From Phascolarctobacterium_A sp902463975 (lineage in GTDB: Bacteria > Bacillota > Negativicutes > Acidaminococcales > Acidaminococcaceae): 64,000 nucleotides of DNA. The stretch's first letter is position 1; every line of letters begins with the position of its first letter. The position numbers and the translations under genes were made by a program. This document shows positions 58,842-64,000 of this stretch, in pieces. The notes under the pieces are model-generated. The model was not told the DNA's origin. It searched no databases and saw nothing but the letters and a program-made list of their open reading frames with translations. Location: contig NZ_CABQHJ010000001.1 of NCBI RefSeq assembly GCF_902463975.1, positions 62,001-126,000 of the forward strand, in the 5' to 3' direction.

Positions 58842-58930
58842 GCACGTAGCCTCCTTCCACTTAGCTCATAATATTTTATTATATTATAGATAGGAAAAAC
58901 TAGCAACTGTTTTATGCAAATTACAGGCTT

Positions 58931-59473
58931 TTATTTGCGTGCGTATACAGCAGGCTTCAGGATACCGATAAACGGCAGATTACGGTAATCCCCTGCATAG
59001 TCCAGACCGTAGCCGACAACGAATTCATCAGGAATTTTAAAGCCTACGTAATCAGCCTCCAGACCATTTACACGGCGCTCCGCCTTGTCGCACAGAGCAG
59101 CGGTTTTCAGAGTTGCGGGCTTGTAGTGACGCAGCATGTCGGTGATAGAAGCAAAGGTCACGCCGCTGTCAATGATATCATCGATTACCAGCACATCTTT
59201 ACCCTTAATGTCTTCACTGACATCCAGCTTAACCTTAACGCTGCCGCTGGTGCTGGTTCCGTTGCCATAAGAAGAAGCAACCATGAAGTCTACGCGCAGC
59301 GGCATATCAATAGCGCGGGTCAGGTCGGTAGCAAACCAGGCAGCACCCTTCAGCAGCACAATGACAACCAAATCCTTGTCTGCATAATCAGCTGCAATCT
59401 GCTTACCCATTTCCTGTACGCGGGCATCAATTTCTTCCTTAGTCAGCAAAACTGTCTTAATATCGTCATGCAT
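58931..59473 (-). CDS. hpt: Hypoxanthine phosphoribosyltransferase
   Basis: The 180-aa enzyme makes IMP (and GMP) from hypoxanthine (guanine) and PRPP. The PRPP loop VLVIDDIIDSGVT and the substrate segment DYVGFKIPDEFVVGYGLDY are present. It lies between tilS and ftsH as in Bacillus. It can use the hypoxanthine formed by Ade elsewhere in the window. ATG 59473 has AAGGAGAAT. Confidence 0.96.
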   Translation of the reverse strand: MHDDIKTVLLTKEEIDARVQEMGKQIAADYADKDLVVIVLLKGAAWFATDLTRAIDMPLRVDFMVASSYGNGTSTSGSVKVKLDVSEDIKGKDVLVIDDIIDSGVTFASITDMLRHYKPATLKTAALCDKAERRVNGLEADYVGFKIPDEFVVGYGLDYAGDYRNLPFIGILKPAVYARK

Positions 59474-59493
59474 TTTTTCATTCTCCTTATACT

Positions 59494-60483
59494 TTATATT
59501 ATTATTTTAACAAAAATGAGCTGTTTATTTTTGTAGACTACGTTTATTCCCTGCGGTAGCTGAATAACCTTGCCGCCACTGCGTCGGAGCAGCAAGGAAT
59601 CAATGGCCTGAGTACGCTCGTAGGACAGCTCTTCACCGCCCAGCTCGAAATACGCGCGTCGCAATACTCTCAACCTTACGGCACTGTGCAGCGCCGTAAG
59701 CTGCGTCACCGGCAACCTGACAGTATTCTCCTGCCTTCGTGCCAGCTTCTCATAAGCTTCACCAGCAAGCTGCTCCAGACATTCCGCATCCTGCGCCAGT
59801 AAAGCAGCAGTACGCGCCAACGACGGCATTACAGCAGGGTTAAAGCTGCGCTCCAGATACGGCACAAGCTCCAGACGTACACGATTGCGCGTATACGCTG
59901 TATCCGCGTTAGTGCTGTCGTAGCAAACAGCAATGCCTTCCGCACTGCAGTAATCCTCCAGCAGGCTCTTAGGCAACGCGAGCAGCGGCCTGATGATATC
60001 ACCCTGCTGCGCCCGCATCCCGGCAAGTCCCTGCAGGCCTGCGCCACGCAGCAGCCTCAAAAGCAACGTTTCGGCCTGGTCACCCTCATGATGCGCCGTA
60101 ACAAGCGCTACAGCGCCCTGCTGCGCCGCTACGCGCCTCAGCGCAGCATAGCGCAGGCGGCGCGCAGCATCCTCAGTAGAAAGATGATACTGTGCTGCAT
60201 ACGCTGCAGCCTGCACATGCTCTGTAAAGCAGGGTAGTCCCCAAGCCTTGCAGGCACGCTGCACTGCCTGCATATCGCGCAGTGCCTCTTCCCCACGCAG
60301 TCCGTGCTCAACGTGACAGACACTGTAGCTACCCCATCCCTGCGCTGCCAAGGCAGCACAGGCATGCGCCAAAGCCAGAGAATCGGCACCGCCGCTCACC
60401 GCCAGCAGGTAATGAGCCTCGGGCTGCAGCAAATTTTTAATTGTTTTGCGCAGCTTGTATACTGCAGGCACAATCTGCCTCAT
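59494..60483 (-). CDS. tilS: tRNA(Ile)-lysidine synthase TilS, short form
   Basis: The 329-aa PP-loop enzyme adds lysine to C34 of tRNA-Ile(CAU) so that it reads AUA. It has the ATP motif SGGADS at 30-35, VTAHHEGDQAETLLLRLLRG, and RNRVRLELVPYLE. It has no C-terminal TilS domain, which larger homologues (430-470 aa) carry; reduced forms are known in some species. The stop is 20 nt before the hpt start. Confidence 0.93.
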   Translation of the reverse strand: MRQIVPAVYKLRKTIKNLLQPEAHYLLAVSGGADSLALAHACAALAAQGWGSYSVCHVEHGLRGEEALRDMQAVQRACKAWGLPCFTEHVQAAAYAAQYHLSTEDAARRLRYAALRRVAAQQGAVALVTAHHEGDQAETLLLRLLRGAGLQGLAGMRAQQGDIIRPLLALPKSLLEDYCSAEGIAVCYDSTNADTAYTRNRVRLELVPYLERSFNPAVMPSLARTAALLAQDAECLEQLAGEAYEKLARRQENTVRLPVTQLTALHSAVRLRVLRRAYFELGGEELSYERTQAIDSLLLRRSGGKVIQLPQGINVVYKNKQLIFVKIII

Positions 60484-60588
60484 AGCATATCTCCTTCAGC
60501 AGCGGTTTAAACGTATCATATCATATGTTTCTATGCTATAAAAGAAAAGGCACTCTCAGGAGTGCCATTTCATTAATTACCAGCTTGC

Positions 60589-61083
60589 TTATTTATCACG
60601 TCTGGCACCACGACCACCGCGTTTGGACTCAGTATTACGTTTTAAATCCAGCATACGGTCATCGCTGTCTTTCAGGAATTTAGATAATTTATCCTCAAAA
60701 GAAACGGGAGCCATCGGTCTTGCGCTTTGCGGGCGCATACCGCCACGGCGTTCACGATTGTCGCCTTGCGGACGCATACCGTTATTGTTGCTGCGGCGCT
60801 CGCGATTATCATTCTGCGGACGCTGCGGTCTTGCCTGCGGAGCCGGCGGCGGTGTAAGCTGTTTAATAGACAAGCCGATTTTGCCGCGGTCATCTACAGA
60901 TAATACCTTAACCTTAACCTTGTCGTGCTCCTTTAAAAAGTCATGCACGTCTTTTACATAAACATTAGAAACCTCAGAAATGTGAATCAGGCCAACCTTG
61001 CCCTCAGGCAGTTGGACAAATGCGCCAAAATTGGTGATGCCTGTAACTTCACCCTCTACAATTGCACCTACTTCAAGTGACAT
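60589..61083 (-). CDS. S1-domain RNA-binding protein (YabR-like)
   Basis: The 164-aa protein has an S1 domain at 1-75 (GAIVEGEVTGITNFGAFVQL, GLIHISEVSN, KIGLSIKQL), then a low-complexity Arg/Asn/Pro/Gln tail with repeated MRPQGDNRERR-type units, then a basic end. S1 proteins of this size bind RNA and often associate with the ribosome. It is in the position of B. subtilis yabR, between divIC and tilS. Confidence 0.9.
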   Translation of the reverse strand: MSLEVGAIVEGEVTGITNFGAFVQLPEGKVGLIHISEVSNVYVKDVHDFLKEHDKVKVKVLSVDDRGKIGLSIKQLTPPPAPQARPQRPQNDNRERRSNNNGMRPQGDNRERRGGMRPQSARPMAPVSFEDKLSKFLKDSDDRMLDLKRNTESKRGGRGARRDK

Positions 61084-61193
61084 CGAGAAAAAAATCCCCC
61101 TTAAAAATTCTTAATACTCTTGTATTATACTCTTTAATTTTTCGTGGTGTCAATAAAAAAAGCAGAACAAAAGCTATCATTTCTTGTTCTGCC

Positions 61194-61487
61194 TTATTTT
61201 TTCTCATCAACTATAAACAGCGGCACCTCGTTTTTACCCACCATGTTGTAATCCTCACGGGCGAGCTTTTCAATGTAACGCGGGTCATCCAACCGTTTAC
61301 GCTCTGCCTCCAGCTCTGCCTTTTGTTTTTTCAAAGCAGCAATACGTTGCTGTGTGGCAGCCTGCTCATTTTTAATCTGGCAAATAGAATACTCCTGCTT
61401 GACAATACCGTACACGCAGGCAACAATCAGCAGCGTCATAAATAACGGGAATGCAATAGATTTATGTCTCACTCGACGTCTGACCAT
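61194..61487 (-). CDS. Septum formation initiator DivIC/FtsB family
   Basis: The 97-aa single-pass protein has a cytoplasmic basic N-terminus (MVRRRVRHKS), a membrane helix at about 12-30, and a coiled coil (about 35-75, RIAALKKQKAELEAERKRLDD). It ends with the DivIC/FtsB pattern PRYIEKLAREDYNMVGKNEV. It joins the FtsL/FtsQ (DivIB) complex at the septum. The position matches divIC in Bacillus. Confidence 0.9.
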   Translation of the reverse strand: MVRRRVRHKSIAFPLFMTLLIVACVYGIVKQEYSICQIKNEQAATQQRIAALKKQKAELEAERKRLDDPRYIEKLAREDYNMVGKNEVPLFIVDEKK

Positions 61488-61546
61488 TTCTTAGCCCCCT
61501 TAACATTGAAGCTGCATCAGTATTCTGCTGCATATTTTAGAGAAAA

Positions 61547-61570
61547 GCCCGGCAAAGCTGCCGGGCCCAC
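61547..61570 (-). terminator. Terminator of the HU gene
   Basis: GCCCGGCA and TGCCGGGC pair on the minus strand with a GCTT loop, followed by TTTTCT. Confidence 0.88.
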
Positions 61571-61584
61571 AGCACTAATACAGC

Positions 61585-61863
61585 TTATTTTGCGTTAACA
61601 GCATCCTTGAAAGCCTTACCAGCTTTGAAAGCAGGTACGGTTGCAGCAGGAATAACAATTTTTTCCTTGGTTGCCGGATTTTTACCTTCACGTTCTTTAC
61701 GAGCACGTGCTTCAAAAGTACCAAAGCCAACTACCTGTACTTTGTCACCCTTAGCAACTACCTCTTTAACGGTTTCCAGGGTAGCGGTGATAACTTTTTC
61801 AACGTCTTTTTTGGTTAAGCCGGCTTTTTCAGCAACAGCAGCGATTAACTCAGTCTTGTTCAT
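61585..61863 (-). CDS. hup: HU family DNA-binding protein
   Basis: The 92-aa nucleoid protein starts MNKTELIAAVAEKAG and has GDKVQVVGFGTFEARAR and the DNA-binding arm REGKNPATKEKIVIPAATV, ending FKAGKAFKDAVN. The start ATG 61863 has AAGGAGGAAT; an upstream in-frame extension does not match homologues. It sits between mazG and divIC, where many Firmicutes have the S4-domain gene rqcP (yabO). Confidence 0.95.
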   Translation of the reverse strand: MNKTELIAAVAEKAGLTKKDVEKVITATLETVKEVVAKGDKVQVVGFGTFEARARKEREGKNPATKEKIVIPAATVPAFKAGKAFKDAVNAK

Positions 61864-62058
61864 CAAAAATTCCTCCTTAATTGTGACTTTAGTTGTTATT
61901 GCAAATGCTTGCGGAGCACGTAACTTCGTAACGTAACTCATATTTAACTAGCAATAGTATTCTACACTCTAAAGCGTTTTCCTGCAAGCCTTTTCCGAAA
62001 ATATTTATAAAACAAGCGAAAAATAGCGTTATTTTAGTAACTTTATTGCAAAATCGCC

Positions 62059-63660
62059 TTATAAAATCTGCTTGTGTTCTAACTCCTTAGCCTCATCCCA
62101 AAATTTATCCAATTCAGCTAAAGTGAAGTCCTGCCAGCCTTTACCGCTGTCCTCTACCTGCTTTTCTACGTAATTGAAACGGGCAGCAAAGCGATTATTT
62201 GTGCCATCTAAAGCTACTTCGGGCTCAATACCATAATGACGCGCGTAATTTACCACAGCAAAGAGTACATCGCCCAGCTCGCTCTCGGCAGCAGCCTTGT
62301 CGCCTGCTTGTAAGGCTTCCTGCAGCTCGCCCAGCTCTTCCTGTACTTTAGCCCATACAGATGCACTATCCGGCCAGTCAAAGCCAACCTTCGCAGCCTT
62401 GCTTTGCAGCTTATAGGCACGCAGCAGCGCCGGCAGTCCTTGCGTTACGCCGTCCAAAACATGCTTGCGCTCCTTTTTCTCCTGCTTTTTGATAGCCTCC
62501 CAATTTACCAGCACCTCATCGCTGTTATCAACATGGGTATCGCCGAAAACATGCGGATGACGGCGGATAAGCTTATCTACAACCTCGTCGATAACGTCCT
62601 GCAGGTCAAAGCGTCCTGCCTCCTGCGCCATACGTGCATGGAAGACAACCTGCATGAGCACATCGCCCAGCTCCTCACGCATGCCTGCAACATCATCGGC
62701 ATCTACGGCCTCCAGGTATTCATAAACCTCTTCAATCATATTGCTGCGGATAGATTTATGCGTCTGCTCCCTGTCCCAAGGACAGCCACCAGGCTCGCGC
62801 AGGGTGCGCATAACATCAGCCAACGGCTGAATATCAAAATCATCAAAGCCTGCTTCCGGCAAAAAGTCTTCTGCATAGCCTTCTTCTTCGCCTTCGTCAG
62901 CAAAATCGTCCTCATCCTCACCAAAAGTGATGATACCGGGAACATCTGCCGCATCTTCAACCTTTTCAAATACAGTATCCTCTGCTCCCTCAGCCAGCGG
63001 CGGAACATAAGCGCTCGTAAGATGGTCGATATTAGGCTGTCTGTCCAGTTCGTACAGCTTAATCGGACGGCATTCCTCATCCGGCAGGCCCAGATTACGC
63101 AGGAAATAAATTTCATATTCATCAGGCAGTACATCCATCAGCGCAATTTTCAAATCGCTGGCTACCATCTGGCTGTAAACCTGGGTAATCATCAGCGGAT
63201 GCTGACCGGCACCGGCAATTTCCGCAAAATCCTGCGCATCAATAATCTGCAAACCGGCAATCGGGTCAATACCCAGCTCAACATAAGCCAAGTCCAAAAA
63301 GCTCATAGACGGCTTAATAACCAGCTTTACACCCTGCCCCTTGGCAGCAGTACGCATTAAAACAACGGTCTTTTCTGCAACCAGCGGGCTGCCCGGTACA
63401 GCGTAAACAACATCGCCGTTCTGTGCTGCTGCCAGCACACGTTCTACGACGCTGTTATAAACCTCCTCAAAGGAAACAGCCTTTTCGTATAAATCGTCAC
63501 ATGAGGTAAATTTTACGTTTTGCTTTTCCAGCTCGGCAACAGTAGGATGCACTGCTGTACGCAGGATAACCTGAGCGCAGTTTTGCAGAAATCCCATTGT
63601 CTCCAACGAAAGATGTCCCACAGCACCGGGGCCTAAGCCGACAATTGTAATTGTTCCCAT
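62059..63660 (-). CDS. mazG: Fused tetrapyrrole-methylase-like / MazG protein (YabN type)
   Basis: The 533-aa fusion has an N-terminal SAM-dependent tetrapyrrole methylase-like domain (about 1-215: VGLGPGAVGHLSLET, AVPGSPLVAE, LIDAQDFAEI-like LQIIDAQDFAE). An acidic linker (about 240-275) and a MazG domain (about 285-530: GGCPWDREQTHKSIRSN, MREELGDVLMQVVFHA, RRHPHVFGD and a second ELGDVLFAVVNYAR) follow. MazG hydrolyses NTPs; the role of the methylase-like half is unknown. It is the ortholog in position of B. subtilis yabN. ATG 63660 is 24 nt after the flippase gene stop. Confidence 0.95.
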   Translation of the reverse strand: MGTITIVGLGPGAVGHLSLETMGFLQNCAQVILRTAVHPTVAELEKQNVKFTSCDDLYEKAVSFEEVYNSVVERVLAAAQNGDVVYAVPGSPLVAEKTVVLMRTAAKGQGVKLVIKPSMSFLDLAYVELGIDPIAGLQIIDAQDFAEIAGAGQHPLMITQVYSQMVASDLKIALMDVLPDEYEIYFLRNLGLPDEECRPIKLYELDRQPNIDHLTSAYVPPLAEGAEDTVFEKVEDAADVPGIITFGEDEDDFADEGEEEGYAEDFLPEAGFDDFDIQPLADVMRTLREPGGCPWDREQTHKSIRSNMIEEVYEYLEAVDADDVAGMREELGDVLMQVVFHARMAQEAGRFDLQDVIDEVVDKLIRRHPHVFGDTHVDNSDEVLVNWEAIKKQEKKERKHVLDGVTQGLPALLRAYKLQSKAAKVGFDWPDSASVWAKVQEELGELQEALQAGDKAAAESELGDVLFAVVNYARHYGIEPEVALDGTNNRFAARFNYVEKQVEDSGKGWQDFTLAELDKFWDEAKELEHKQIL

Positions 63661-63683
63661 GATAGTACGCCTTCTTTCTTTAA

Positions 63684-64000
63684 TTATTTAAAAAATCGTT
63701 TTACTACCGGCAGCTGACGCAGCTCCTGTCTGTTCAGCACGCCTAAAAGTGGCAGCAATATGATATAGCATATTCCGGCAGCCAGCATGGCACTGATTGT
63801 TGCTAAAGCAGGCGATGCACCACTAAGCAGCGCATGTACCTCTACGGCAGCAACACCTATCACTGCAGATGCAGTGATGATTTTGCCAATACTCAACCAG
63901 GAAAAGCTTATGCGGAAGTGATACAACGCAATAATATTCAAAAGCGCTGTCACGCCAAAGTTTATATTTGTTGCCCACGCTGCACCGGCGATGCCATATT
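63684..64000 (-). CDS. MOP-superfamily flippase (SpoVB/YabM-like), C-terminal part
   Basis: The frame is open from the right window edge to the stop at 63684, about 104 residues. It begins GIAGAAWATNINFGVTALLN, continues with hydrophobic helices (KIITASAVIGVAAVEVHALL and ATISAMLAAGICYIILLPLL), and ends in a basic VKRFFK. This matches the C-terminal half of polysaccharide or lipid II flippases of the SpoVB/MurJ class. The gene order with mazG matches B. subtilis yabM. The N-terminus is outside the window. Confidence 0.75.
   Translation of the reverse strand, partial: YGIAGAAWATNINFGVTALLNIIALYHFRISFSWLSIGKIITASAVIGVAAVEVHALLSGASPALATISAMLAAGICYIILLPLLGVLNRQELRQLPVVKRFFK

Overview
The window looks like the chromosome of a Negativicute, that is, a Firmicute with an outer membrane. 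Most housekeeping genes resemble Firmicutes and sit in Firmicute gene orders: rpmE/prfA/prmC/sua5/rpiB/glyA/upp, and spoVB-like/mazG/divIC/S1/tilS/hpt/ftsH. It also carries two porins with a signal peptide, an SLH domain, a coiled coil and a beta-barrel ending in Phe, the OmpM-like architecture typical of this class. Acidaminococcaceae (for example Phascolarctobacterium) is plausible, but that is inference. Nearly all of the window is core genome. I see no phage, no complete insertion sequence and no CRISPR array.

Layout. 1-7.1 kb: a partial VirK/YbjX gene, TPP-riboswitch-controlled thiC, then serC-serA and a histidine-phosphatase gene behind a tandem T-box leader, with two small type I toxin-antitoxin loci around thiC. 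7.1-13.5 kb: a third toxin-antitoxin locus with a duplicated orphan antitoxin, two mosaic porin genes, a small exported protein, an AlbA_2/ATPase-type regulator with a 20-bp palindrome, and an array of three palindromes at exact 32-bp spacing. 13.5-28.8 kb: DUF554, an exported DUF3298-like protein, comEB-upp-glyA, DUF436-rpiB-sua5-prmC-prfA, DUF1385-rpmE, a DUF815 ATPase, ade with a purine permease, and map. 29-33.8 kb: dedA, threonine aldolase, a fourth toxin-antitoxin locus, an AlaX-type editing protein, a HAD phosphatase and a metallophosphoesterase. 33.9-41.2 kb: guaB and purE-purF-purM-purN-purH(cyclohydrolase only)-purD. 41.4-50.1 kb: clpB, lrgAB-like genes, metF/activation protein/metH and tRNA-Ser(CGA). 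50.1-56.9 kb: tadA, an ABC-F protein, an amino-acid permease, and a DASS transporter with a divergent LysR gene. 56.9-64 kb: ftsH, hpt, tilS, an S1 protein, divIC, HU, mazG and a partial MOP-family flippase.

How the genes work together. Serine synthesis (serC, serA and probably the phosphatase), glyA, purine synthesis and the methionine/folate genes (metF, metH) share one-carbon metabolism. upp, comEB, hpt, ade and the NCS2 permease are base and nucleotide salvage or interconversion genes. The ftsH end matches a Bacillus-type yab/div cluster without its sporulation genes.

The most interesting feature is a family of compact type I toxin-antitoxin-like loci: three closely related copies of about 315 bp, one extra orphan antitoxin copy and one diverged copy. 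Each complete locus encodes a 25-28-residue hydrophobic peptide facing a convergent small RNA. The two transcripts share a bidirectional terminator and carry matching sequences at their 5' ends. This resembles the plasmid par (Fst) arrangement, but the 5' repeats are inverted rather than direct.
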